Source of the DNA: Corella eumyota
Lineage: Eukaryota; Chordata; Ascidiacea; Phlebobranchia; Corellidae
Assembly (NCBI GenBank): GCA_963082875.1
Contig: OY720100.1
Span: 3,224,001 to 3,288,000 of the forward strand
Length of the DNA: 64,000 bases
Direction: 5' to 3'
The notes under the pieces are model-generated. The model did no database searches. It was not told where the DNA came from and saw only the letters and a program-made list of their open reading frames with translations. Shown one piece after another: positions 46,717 to 57,777 of this stretch (position 1 is the first letter of the stretch; every line of letters begins with the position of its first letter). The position numbers were made by a program, and so were the translations under genes.

Positions 46717-49152
46717 TCAGCCGGGAATTTCCCCTGTATTAATATCGTCCGAGGTTTCCGTTGTTAAAGGAGAAACTTTGTTAACATGGTATATTCCACG
46801 ACGAGCATACTAGAAACAAATTAAAATTAATTAATATGGTGACTAACTCGTTGTCTATAAATAATTAAGAAGCTGTTGAAATTAAACTATCGTAACGTGA
46901 TAAAATTCCCGTATAATTGACCCTTGAATAATTTACCTGTTTTACTTGTAAGCGTTATTGCCATAAAAATATTTCGTTACCCTCAATAAGAAAATGATTA
47001 CAAAAACCCTAGTCACTAAATAAAATAGAAGCAAACGTAGAAATATCTTCCTGTTTGGCCAATCAAAAATTAAAAGAGTTACTGGGTCTTTAATTATTCG
47101 GATATCTGTTTGGAAATTTTTTGTTACCATCTATTAAAAATTTCTTACATAACTTACCAGAAAGTATATTAGTCGGGCAAGTAAAAGAAGAAGGAGTATC
47201 ACAGCCAAACCAATTAGAACAAAAATCCACCATTCTAATGTAATCCCTCCTCTGGCTATTGCAACTGTCGCAACGGTTACGTTATCTCCTATATTACGTT
47301 CACTTGTTATGTTCAACTTTGCAGTCGTTGGTATAGTGGTCTCTTGTTCAACTGTGGTAGTGGTTGGCATTTTAAAGGGCGACTGTAGAAAGTTGGGTTC
47401 TGTAACAGCAGATGACAACATTGAACGTTGTGGTTGATCATAGGCTACAAAACACCTTAAAGTCGTTTCTTTGTTAGTACACGCGTACTCTTTAGTCGAA
47501 AATCCAATATTTTGGCAATAAATTGTCAATCCCTCTAAATTTCCGTTTGTATTTGTAAACGGTGTAATGTTAGATGTGTTGTAGTTTCTGGATATGCACG
47601 ACAACTCTAGAGCTACTGTTACTTCCCGCCCCCTTGTAACTGGGTTTCGAGCTGTGGTGGTTTCAGTCATTTCTAAACATTGAAGGAAACTTTCTTGATC
47701 AGCTGGATCAGCGATAATAAAATCCTTGCGATCAAAAGTACTTTGTATAGATGAAGTACTTGTACATTCTCCCTAAATAACATGTAACTTTGCACAACAT
47801 GTAGTTTTATGATTTTATACATCAGGTAATCTTAGCAATTTAAGTATTTTTTATCCAGTTAAATTATTTACCAGTATTGTAACACTCTCGCTGATAGCGC
47901 AATTAAAACGCGGTGATTTTAAATCAACTTTGGGTAAGTTGCTACATGGATCTATTTAAACACAAAATTAAACAAATTAAAAATAGAAAAATAATCTACT
48001 TCTTTTAAATTTTTTTTTTGGAAAGAAAAGTTTTAAAATAAAGTTTTTAAAGATGGTTTCGCGATACTTGGAATGAGATGAAAATGACTTATAGGGAAAA
48101 GTAGTTACATGTTTTCTTTCTAATTAGGATTTAAATAATTCAGTACTTTACATTTCTCACTAACAGAATGTATAACAATCAGTTTACAATATTTAAATGC
48201 CAATAAGCTACGCTAATGTAGTATTTACATTTACTTACCTTCTGTTTTAGATAAAACCGTAGTTTCTTCTTTTCTAGACTGTATTCGACCTATTAACGAT
48301 GGAGCCTGTGTCGGAACTACAAATATTTAAGTTAAAAAAGTTTTTTATAATCCAAAAATTTTTTAACAATATAAATAAGTCATTAAAAAAGGGTACCTAT
48401 AAACTATACAGGATCAAATGGATCGAATGTATATCAAATGGTTATCGAATGGACCGAATGGATCGAATGGATCAAATGTATATCAAATGGTTATCGAATG
48501 GACCGAATGAATAGAATGTAAAAAAATATTGCATAAATTAAACCCTAACCCCGACCCTCACCCATTCAGAATAAGCATAATGCATGCGATCCATTCGGTC
48601 CATTCGATCCATTTGATCCTGTATAATTTATAGGTACCGATTAAAAAAAACACTTAATATACTTACGGGTGCAGGTACAAAAATCCGGCCCCCTCTTGTT
48701 ACACAGTTCTCCAGTGCAGCATAACGCACAGACAGCAGGACAACTATGTCCGTTTTGTTGGTTTAGAGTCTGGCACGCTTGGTTTTGGTAGCAGGACTTT
48801 TTAATTGAAACTCGACCCTCGGACGTATTCCTAACCTCTGTGTAGCAGACGTTCTAATAAAATTTGAATTTTAAAATTAGGTTTATCACAACCACAACCC
48901 AAAGTTTGATATTTAATTTTAACTTATAAACATTACCTGGTCTATGGCGCAAGTGTCTATTCTTTTCGTACAGTCTTCTTCAGTCTGACCATTGTCACAA
49001 TAATAACATTGTAATCCTAAATATATTTTATATTTATATTCCTGTATATTTATACATGCAGTATTTGAGTAACAATTGATTTTAGACTTACCTGTTATAA
49101 CATGATACATTGTAAATAGCGTCAGACCCGAAAATATAAATCGAAGTTTCAT
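46717..49152 (-). CDS. Single-pass membrane protein with N-terminal Ly6/uPAR domain
   Basis: Seven in-phase exons: 49152-49092, 49016-48937, 48853-48667, 48316-48239, 47951-47872, 47772-47158, 46809-46717; 397 residues. Residues 1-21 are a signal peptide. From residue 22 a three-finger domain begins LQCYYCDNGQ and ends CCTGELCN (92-99), the hallmark CCxxxxCN of the Ly6/uPAR fold. A linker follows, then about 200 residues with more cysteines (DPCSNL, FNCAI, GECTS, LSCIS, IYCQN) and several N-glycosylation sites. A serine/threonine-rich stalk, one membrane helix (about 343-366) and a 30-residue cytoplasmic tail in the last exon complete it. Most Ly6 proteins are GPI-anchored; a transmembrane anchor with a second cysteine-rich region is unusual. 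I recognise no orthologue; a receptor or adhesion role is a guess. Confidence 0.85.
48391..48639. mobile_element. MITE with internal minisatellite, in intron 3 of the Ly6/uPAR gene
   Basis: Terminal inverted repeats are long: GGTACCTATAAACTATACAG at the left against CTGTATAATTTATAGGTACC at the right, continuing into GATCAAATGGATCGAATG and its complement. The interior has a tandem array of GGATCGAATG/GGACCGAATG decamers and a duplicated TATCAAATGGTTATCGAATG unit. Flanking ATTAAAAAA on both sides may be the target duplication. Confidence 0.8.
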
Positions 49153-49769
49153 TTTATAAATTTATTTATGATAAGTATTGAGAATAAATCTTCCACCTGT
49201 CAATCGTATACCTAACTAACAAAAATGCCTCAAGTTTTTTGGTGAAAAATCCAGCCCCTATATCGGAAAACTAACCTATAAAACACTTCCAACTTGTAAT
49301 GAGAGTTTATAGCCTATTCGGTTGCATATGACTGCTGACACCACGACAATGTAACCCATACAATATTAATGAACTCTACTGATGAGTTGAAATCTGCCCT
49401 AAAACGCTTACTTTGCATTTTAAATGTACATCCAACTTTAGGTGCATAATGTATTTGTAGCAATACATTAATACACACACAGCCTACTATGTTTATGGCA
49501 AGGCAAAACAAATTACATTGTTATCACATCTGTTTCGCGCCAAACAATTTCTCATGCTGGAACTTATTAATATTGCATGAATTTATTAAAAGTTGGCAAA
49601 GTAGTTATGTCGCTTTTAACTTATTAAGAATTCAGTTTATGTTCTTCGGTAAGAAACACAACATTAATTTTTTGTCGTTTATTAAATATACTGCTTTGAA
49701 AAAAAAATATTTTGAAACCCTGCACATTAACAAAAACACAAATTTAAAAAGTTCTGACGTCACAATAAG
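49153..49769. other. Intergenic region between two minus-strand genes
   Basis: Upstream of the Ly6/uPAR gene and downstream of the small membrane-protein gene. Open frames on both strands (49314-49511, 49489-49773) have no recognisable domain or codon pattern. TGACGTCA occurs at about 49755, just past the stop of the next gene. Confidence 0.4.
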
Positions 49770-50270
49770 TTAATTAAGTTCGTCATCGCTGTCATCGTCG
49801 TCACTATCAGTTTGATGTTTTCCTTTTTTAATAGCATGTTGACTTTTTTCCTTAGTCAGAATGTTTTTTTGAAGATCAAGTTGTTCTCTTATTAGTTGTA
49901 CTTGTTGCAGAAGATTTTCGAAGTAGCCATGTAGTTTATTATTTTTAAAGTCTTCTAGTTGCTGATTATCATAGACAGTAGGCTTATGGCTAGCGGACTC
50001 AAAAAGAGTTGAATTCGTGTTGTTAAAATTTCTATACCCAGTTGTTACAGGTAAAATTCTTGTACTTATGTCTTGATCCTTGGCTGTGATATTAAGTTTG
50101 CTTGCTACCAGTACCTTGTATTTAATTTTTGCCACATTCAATAAAGTGTCGTAAGCTTCTTTTGAACGTTCAGCAGTTTGCATCATTAAAACATATCCGC
50201 CTACTAAGACAAGTAAGGCCAGAAATATTAAAGTAAAAATAATGCGAGTACACAATGCACACTTTAACAT
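49770..50270 (-). CDS. Small type II membrane protein with acidic tail, unrecognised
   Basis: Intronless frame of 166 residues. The ATG is at 50270; the frame also runs to a GTG at 50279. Residues about 9-30 form one membrane helix (IIFTLIFLALLVLVGGYVL) after a short cysteine-containing cytoplasmic segment. Two or more N-glycosylation sites follow (NIT, NNTNST), then a helical, glutamine- and lysine-rich stretch (ENLLQQVQLIREQLDLQKN) that could form a coiled coil, and an acidic end, DSDDDDSDDELN. I find no family match. Composition and hydropathy look protein-like, but a single-exon frame of this size is not proof; it might also be the last exon of a longer gene. Confidence 0.6.
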   Translation of the reverse strand: MLKCALCTRIIFTLIFLALLVLVGGYVLMMQTAERSKEAYDTLLNVAKIKYKVLVASKLNITAKDQDISTRILPVTTGYRNFNNTNSTLFESASHKPTVYDNQQLEDFKNNKLHGYFENLLQQVQLIREQLDLQKNILTKEKSQHAIKKGKHQTDSDDDDSDDELN

Positions 50271-50939
50271 GACTTTCACGAACTGACTTTTAAATTAAAC
50301 TGGGCAACCTTAGTGTTACCTTTTGATTTTTGTTCCTTATCAAAAATTCCTTTTTTACATGTCTCGAGACTACTTTATAAACAGTAATGTTCACAATTTT
50401 AACTACGCTGGTAGTAATTAACAAATAATCGTCTTGAAAGTTAATTAATCTCAGCACGTTGTGTTGTATCGCTTTACAATTTTTCTTTTTTATTAAAATG
50501 CTTTACAGTCCTTAAATTAACTTGTTACCATTACAGCCAATGATTCATAAAGAATGGTACCAACTGATGCCATTGCATTTACCCAAAGGCTGCTGTTAAC
50601 TGTTAAATAATATTGCAAGAAAAACTATTAACTTTATTATTTTTTTTTAATGTAGTCGTAGGGGGAAATGTTTAAAAACAAATGTTTACTGTTTAGATTT
50701 AAGTTATTGTGTTCTAAATGTCGATGGCGTTGTTGATACTGACTTTACGCTGAAGTTTCATTGCCTAAGCCGCCTCAGCGTATTTCACATGCACAATGTT
50801 AGAAAACGTATTTTCCCTAAAAGGAATTTAAAAAAACAACGAGGCGCATGCCGAAATACCAACATATTAGTTCACGAAATCCTGACTTTAGTTTCTAAAG
50901 AACTATGGGCAGTTGGCAGTGCTAAACATACTAAACAAG
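50271..50939. promoter_or_regulatory. Divergent intergenic region upstream of the OATP gene
   Basis: AT-rich sequence between the small membrane-protein gene (minus) and the SLCO gene (plus). The OATP frame runs back to a TTG at 50913, but the ATG at 50940 is preferred. No distinct regulatory motif. Confidence 0.4.
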
Positions 50940-53900
50940 ATGTCTTTACAAGAACCAGATAAGCAAAGCCTACTTAGACCAAAAAGAAGATTTAGAAGCA
51001 GTAGATATTTGAGCATTAAAAACACACTTAGTCCTGATATCAAAAAAGATTTAATTCATATTTTATCGCCATTGCCTGTTGACAAAGAGTCAAAAAGATG
51101 GCGTTTCAAGTCGACAGAAGCTTTTAAAGAAACAGCACCATCTCAAAAGAGGATTATTCTCTTTGTCATTGCATTAATCGTTTTTCACATATTTACTGGG
51201 ATGTTACTTTATGCAGTAAAGGTAAAAGCGTTTTAAAATAACACAATTTTTGGGTTTAAACAAACATTGGTTCAATGGATATATTAATAGTCATTTGCCT
51301 GTTCTTAGGCTTATGCTACAACGATTGAGCGAAGATATGGGTTTTCGTCATCTATGATTGGATTGATTGTATCTGGATGCGACATTGGGTATTTTATATC
51401 AATTGTTCCTGTTGCAATAGCCACGTCACGTATGCCAAGGTAAAAATAATTTCCAGATTTAAAGATATAGTTTTTTATTTTGCATGTTATTTGCAGGCCT
51501 CGTATCATAGCTCTTGGTGGGCTTATAATGGCAATGGGTGGCATAGTTGGATGTATACCGCAGTTTTTATGCGGAAAATACGATCAGGCCGAGTTAAGTA
51601 ATTTTCGCGAACACTCACTAAGTGCATTTGTTCAAAACAGCTTAGCACCTCAACTCTGCAATATCGTAAGTACAGTTACGCGATTTGAACGACTTATATT
51701 ACAATTTTGACGTAACATAGGTGTTCGTTGTAGATACTTGTTTTTTTTTCTCTTTCTAATCATTTACTAAAACAGTGACTTTGGCTATAAACAATAGGTA
51801 ACAGCCAGTTTTTAATTTAAATTTAGAACAAAACTTTATCGTATACGAACGAACCACAACTAAGCTTTACCCAAGAACTCAACTTTGATAATAAAACAAG
51901 GTAGAAATATATGACTATATATTGTATATAAATTCATCACATTAAGATAATGTAAAACCAGTGTTGTTAACATTTTAGTGACGAAAACGACCTTTTTCAA
52001 ATTTGCCCCAAAACACAACTTGAATTTCTTTTTATTTTATCCACACTTCTGATTGGCTTCGGTTCAGGACCGGTTGCTACTTTACATTTTTCCTACATTG
52101 ACGACATCACTCCGCCCGAAAAATCTCCCTTATATTTAGGTAAAAGTTATTGCGTTGAGTTAACAGTTAAATTTTAAATTGTGATATTTTAAATGTTTTT
52201 TTTATTTTTAAAATCAGCCGCTGTTCAAACGTTTGGAGTCATCGGAGTTCTACTAAGTTATTCCTTAGCAGGATTCGTCAGCAAACTTTATGTGGATTTT
52301 GGTAAGCTTTATGATAGATTTAAAGGCTTAAGACAGTCACTACATTGTTTAACTTGCATTAAAGTTTAAAGGGTGTAATAACAAGTCGCCTAACCTTGCG
52401 TTATTTATAGTAAATGTGCCAACGATGCAAGCATTTTTTAGTTTTAGGGAGGACTACTTAACTTTAAGTGTACATGGTTTAATAACGAGTCGTTCTTCCC
52501 TTACTTATTTATAGGAAGTGTACCAACAATGCAAGTATTGATGAAACCTGGTGACGTAGGCTGGGTCGGGGCCTGGTGGTTGGGTTTTCTTATTCCATCT
52601 GCTGGTGCTATATTATCCTTCTTTCCTCTCCTATGTTTTTCCGATGACGTCAAATATACAAATGGTGACGAAGAGAACGTGAGGTCAGCTGAACAGACCA
52701 GACAAAAAAGTAAACATTGGAACTTAAACAGGTCGATAATTTGTATGTTTTTTATTTGTTGATTTTATTGTAATACTTTTAAAAGGTAGATGCAATCCAT
52801 TAAAGTATATCACTGTAAACTTGGTGTTAGGATCTACGTTGTTGTGCAATGTTGGATGGAATATTCAGCCTCTTACTAGCGGGACATTTGTACTGAAATA
52901 TATTCAACAAGAATTCTTACTGAGCGTGTCTTCGTCTAGTTTAGTAGTCGGTATGTTATTTATATACTGAATATTTTGATACATCTCAAAAAAAAAAAAA
53001 TTAAATGTTTTTTTTTATATTTAAACAGTTTTAATTATTTTTTTTCAAAAGGTGGGATTATTTGGCTTCCCACTTGTATTGGTATTTCTTTAGGAGCATA
53101 CATTCATTCAAAATTTCAATGGAACACCCATCAGATAGCAATGTACATCGCCATTCTTTTGGCGTTGTCTTCAGTTTATTATCCAGCAGGTGAAAAGTTT
53201 ACCAAAAAAAGTTATCTCTTTCTTATAATTATATTATAAATAGTATTTTTTGCCTGCTTTTGTTTTTGAAAGGTTGTCCTAACCATGACATAATTGGTCT
53301 TACGAACAATAGTAATGCTGAAATCTTGTGTGCTCAAAGTTGTGGATGTGCTCGTAAGATTGTGTCGTTGCGACCTGTTTGTGGCCCTGACTTACAAACT
53401 TATGCAACTCCATGTTTTGCTGGTTGTTCCTCTATGACTTCGGTAATCTTTTATTAAAAAATTAACTCTACTTTTAAAAAAAATTGATATCATCAATTAT
53501 GTTTATTTAATAGGAGAACTACGTGGATTGTAAATGTGTTCTGTCTTCATATAAAGGCAAAGTTGTTGAAGGATTCTGCAGCAACAGGTTGTATAATTAG
53601 TTATAATTTGTCTGTAATCTATTATGTGGTATTGTTAACTTGCCTAATTTCTTAGATGTAGTCCAATTCAACTGGGTGTTTTTATCGGCAACTTTATAGC
53701 AAGAATGTTACTCGTCTGCATGTCTTATATTCCTTACAACATATTTATCATGAGAATAGTAAAGCCAGGATACAAACCGATTGCAATCGCTGTAAAAGAA
53801 ATCATTGGACGATTATTCGGTAAATTATTCTGTTATGCATTTCTAGTATTGCAAAAAAAAATATTTATTTTTTTAAGGTGAAATTCCAGGGAATTTGATT

Positions 53901-54386
53901 GCTGGAAAAATGTTTGATTTTTGTTGTTTATTTTGGTCGAAAGACGATTCTGGTGGATGTCAACTTTATGATTTAGATCGTCTGAGAATGGGGTAAGATT
54001 GTCACTTACAACAAACTGATTTCTAGTTTAAATAAGCATTTATTTTGTATTTTACATGCAGCTATTTCTGGTTAAGTATAGTGCCGTCGGTATTTTCGCT
54101 TTCTGCTTTTTTATTGGCCATTTGGTTGACTAGAAATAAAAATGACAACAACGTTATACCACAAGTTGTGGTGGAAAACTGGGATGGTAATTGTTATTAA
54201 AAATAGTGTTTTTTCTTATGTAAAAGCTGTAAAATCTGCTTTTTTGCCCCAAACTTTACAAATAACCACATCATTTCTTTTTGTATATAATAACAGTAGT
54301 GTTTTCGACCAGATAACTTTGTTTACACTTTTTTTGTTGTTTTATTTTTTTTAGATGATGTTTTTGAAGATCAAAATGCAGCCTAA
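50940..54386 (+). CDS. Organic anion transporting polypeptide (SLCO/OATP family)
   Basis: Plasma-membrane carrier for bulky organic anions. Fifteen in-phase exons: 50940-51221, 51309-51439, 51497-51665, 51827-51900, 51979-52139, 52218-52301, 52515-52731, 52790-52950, 53052-53189, 53273-53442, 53514-53587, 53656-53819, 53878-53992, 54062-54186, 54355-54386; 698 residues. TIERRYGFSSSMIGLIVSG and WVGAWWLGFLIPSAGAIL match OATP transmembrane segments 2 and 6; the second contains the family WxGAWWxGF signature. Exon 10 encodes the Kazal-like extracellular loop (CAQSCGCARK...PVCGPDLQTYATPCFAGC), extended by exon 11. N-glycosylation sites occur in exon 4 (NKT) and exon 10 (NNS). Twelve membrane segments are expected. 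Which SLCO subfamily it belongs to is not clear. Intron 6 contains a partial copy of the exon 7 boundary. Confidence 0.95.
52378..52437 (+). repeat. Partial duplicate of the exon 7 splice acceptor in OATP intron 6
   Basis: This 58-base stretch repeats about 52482-52540: TAACAAGTCG...TTATTTATAG then TAAATGTGCCAACGATGCAA, against TAACGAGTCG...TTATTTATAG then GAAGTGTACCAACAATGCAA. It copies the last 32 bases of the intron and the first 26 of exon 7. No donor follows, so it should not form an exon, though the acceptor could compete with the real one. Confidence 0.8.
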
Positions 54387-54833
54387 TTGCATTTGTTTAT
54401 TGAAAACTTCTCCAAATTCTTAGTTTTATTTACTTTCAAGAAGTGAAGAATTGTCTATAAATGTTTGGTAAAATAAATCGGTTTTCTTAACTTTATACAA
54501 ATGAGTTTATATTATAACATACAAAAAAGACCACAGCTACTAAAAACTTAAAGTTTTGTCTGAAAAGTTTGATTTAATATTCTTAAAAATTCCACAAAAT
54601 TTACAACACAATCGTTTATTCATATACAAAAGGACATAAAATAGATAATTACAATGGAAGATCGTGCTTCTAGCTCACAGAGCTAACTTTATGTTGCTTA
54701 ACACTTCATTTAACTATGGAATTAAATTCATACAGTTTTATTTTTTATACATAAACACAAAACTTGATTTAAATTTTTTTTTCATATAAAACATGAAAAA
54801 ATCCAAAATATGATTGGGAATAAAATTGCCTAA
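54387..54833. other. Convergent intergenic region
   Basis: Between the OATP stop (plus) and EDC3 stop (minus). A plus-strand AATAAA at about 54471 is the likely OATP polyadenylation signal. No gene or repeat seen. Confidence 0.5.
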
Positions 54834-57508
54834 TTATTTCTGATTTCTATGGAGAGCAATAGCTGTTTTAGAACAAAAAGGTGATCTGTATTTAATTCCT
54901 GATTGCAAGAAAACTTTTGGCGGCAGTCCAAGGTCTAGGAGATACAGCATTCCATATGAGGGAGGTAGAGAGGGGGGTAAAACACAAGATATTGACCATT
55001 TTACTGGAAACTTGGGGGGCAAAACCTTTACAAAAACAATTTTTTGGGGTAATAAAACCTTGTGTAGACCTTAGATTTTAAATGTACACCACTCATAGCA
55101 TATTTTTACCCTACATTAGGTTGATAGATTCATTCATTAGAGGTCTTAAATAATATTTATTAACAATTTATTTAAAAATTTAAATGAAGAATTACCTGAT
55201 TGCTTGGACAAAAGTACATGATTGGGGCCATTGTATTTTCGCACCATCTTTCTACAGCTTCATACCAGGGTTGTATAGTAAGAAAACTGTCATGTTGGTC
55301 TCCCATAGCAACTATAACAAGATCAACAGGAGACTGGGGCAGGTCTAAAAAAAAATAATTTCAAGTTATGGCATTACCCATTTCTCTATTTTTTTTTAAC
55401 AGCAACTAATACTTGTACATATACTTTGCCAAAGTGACTAAAATCTTAGGACAACACTATCAGATTAATCAGGTTAAAATTGTTTGCCTACCTTTAATAT
55501 TATTAATAAATTTAGCTTTCGAAAGTTGAAATAACTTAAGCTCATCTTGAATATATCCGTCAATCTGTAAAATAATTTTAAAAATGTTAAGAAAAATATC
55601 TATTTCTAAATAAACACAATCACAGGCAAAACAACAGGCGCTAGGAAATTAAACTGTTGGAGTTTTACCTTTACAAAATCAGCCATAAAAACTTGAACTT
55701 TAACATTATGGTTAGCCATATGTCGACCTGTTGCAATTCCCCTTGCACCTATTTCGTTTGGTGCTGTAAATATAACCACATGAGGGCACTGGTGTGCATT
55801 ACGAGGGTGTAACCTAAAATAAGAAAAAACAATTATAAAGTTTTGGGTGTAATTATAAATAAATTTAAAGAAATGTATAAATAATTTCCTACTAGTATTA
55901 ACAATAGAAAATGTGAAGTTATTTTAAAACTGTTCACCTGTTACTTCCCCCCAGTACAGTGAGTGCCATTTGACTTGCATTTATTCCAAATGTTTCAGTT
56001 TGTCTGGTTAAATTAATGCCCATTGCTTTTGCATTCTCGTTTATGTTATAATGCATTGCTTTCGAAATACAAGGAATCACCAAACCAGTATCTTAAAAAA
56101 TTGCATCAATAATTAATAATAAAATACCGAATAAGGAAATCATTATTTTTATCTAATGATTACACAAAGACTTTATTAACACAAAATCAATATCACAAGA
56201 ACATTTCAAAATATATATATGTCTTGAAAATAAAAAAAAATGCAATCCGTGGTACAATTGTAAATTATGACTGCTGAATATTGGTTGATAGTTGGAGCTA
56301 TTTTGCAACAACTAAAATATAGCGCACAAATTGCCTTGATTTAATAATATATAATTTTAATAATGTTTACCGGTGTAATATTCTTTTATTTCAGAATTAA
56401 GCGTCTCTTTGGTTCTAATTTGTCTGTATGCAACTGGTTTGCTTACAATCACATTTTCATCATGTCGGTATTTGGGTTCAGGTTTATTCCGACGCGATTT
56501 TAAAGGAGTTCTATGAACAAAACATTAAAAAATAAATATTATTTTTTTTAAATTCAAATCCTTTTTTTATGTTTAACTTTATCTTTTAATCTTTTTTATT
56601 AAAATGCCCACCTCACTTCACCATCACTACCAGAATAAATATCATCCAGAACCGCATGTTTATCGAAAAGTGCCAAGTTTTTCTCGAAATCGAAGTCCTG
56701 GTTAAGTTCTTTATGATCGATGTTAAAGCATTCACTGTTACCTCGATTTCCACTTCTTTTAATGGGCATACCTTTATTTTAAAATTTAGCATATTACTAC
56801 ACTTTAGTAGTCTACAAGTAAAATTGGTCATATTTATTAGAAAAAAAAACAATAATGTAAAAAAATCACATTTAAAAAAACTTAACAACATAGAGTTTTA
56901 ATTAACATACATAAAAAATAGCTAACTTCTTTTAATAGCCACCTAATGCTTTAATGCATTACCATTATTAGTGTAATTAGATTGAGGTCTTCCATCTTTT
57001 ATGTAAGGATGTCTTTGCTCTTTAAAACTGTGTGTTAGTCTTGGGGGTGACAGTTGTTGAGGGGAGGGCAGTTTAGTTGTGGATTTCTTAGATGGAGTTT
57101 TCTTGGGTCGCTGCTGAGGTTCTGGCTCAACTGTTTGTGATGTCATCATTTCATCAACAATCGTCAACTCTATTATATCTTTTGCACTGAAATATATAAA
57201 AACTTCAGTAATAAAGTAGTTTTAGTAAAATAGTCATAGCAGCACAACAAACAACATTTTAGTTATCTAAAAATATTAACAGTGCCAGTAAATATAAGAT
57301 TTTCTAAAGTGTTAGTTTCGAAAAAGTTAAGTATCAATACTTACTTGAGTATTATTTCTGTAAAATCGCACTGGACACCGCTTTTAAATGGTTGTGAAAG
57401 CACAATAGACTGGATAGCTTCATCAACACTCTTGATTTTTCCTTGATAAAATCCAAATATTGGTCCACAGTCAACACTAACATGACAGCCCACAAATTGA
57501 TGTGCCAT
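54834..57508 (-). CDS. EDC3: Enhancer of mRNA-decapping protein 3
   Basis: Scaffold of the decapping complex in P-bodies, binding DCP2 and the DDX6 helicase. Nine in-phase exons: 57508-57345, 57186-56963, 56771-56612, 56510-56371, 56091-55938, 55813-55669, 55564-55492, 55344-55196, 55025-54834; 466 residues (human 508). The N-terminal LSm domain starts MAHQFVGCHVSVDCGP with YQGKI and ends VDEM near residue 65. The FDF motif, QDFDFEKNLALFDK, is at about 154-167. The C-terminal YjeF_N domain covers about 220-460: SQMALTVLGGSNRLHPRN, GARGIATGRHMANHNVKV, DLPQSPVDLVI, and the end LLDLGLPPKVFLQSGIKYRS (human LCDIGIPQQVFQEVGINYHS). The LSm-FDF linker is shortened. KAT14 lies 269 bp upstream on the same strand. 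Confidence 0.97.
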
Positions 57509-57777
57509 TATTTTGGTTTTAATTATTCTTTAGAACAAAGTTTAAATACAAAAAATCTCCTAGTAATAGAAAATATTTAGGTTTAGTGTTATTAACATTT
57601 TAACGACAAATGCTACAACTTTTGTCTGAATATGCAAAAATAGTCTTGAATAATAACATGCAGCAAAAAAATAACATTTTGTCTAGTTATAACTGTTTTT
57701 AAAGCTATTATTGGCAATTATTATTAAGGATTGCCATGATTTAATTTTCCATTTATGACAGTTTTTAAAAATGTTTA

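Noticed and set aside
46562-46813. Plus-strand open frame of 83 codons
   Set aside because: Antisense to the last exon of the Ly6/uPAR-type gene, whose reading is confirmed by splice phase.
48540-48570. CCCTAACCCCGACCCTCACCC, telomere-like repeat
   Set aside because: Only one near-match unit, within the middle of a MITE; not an interstitial telomere array.
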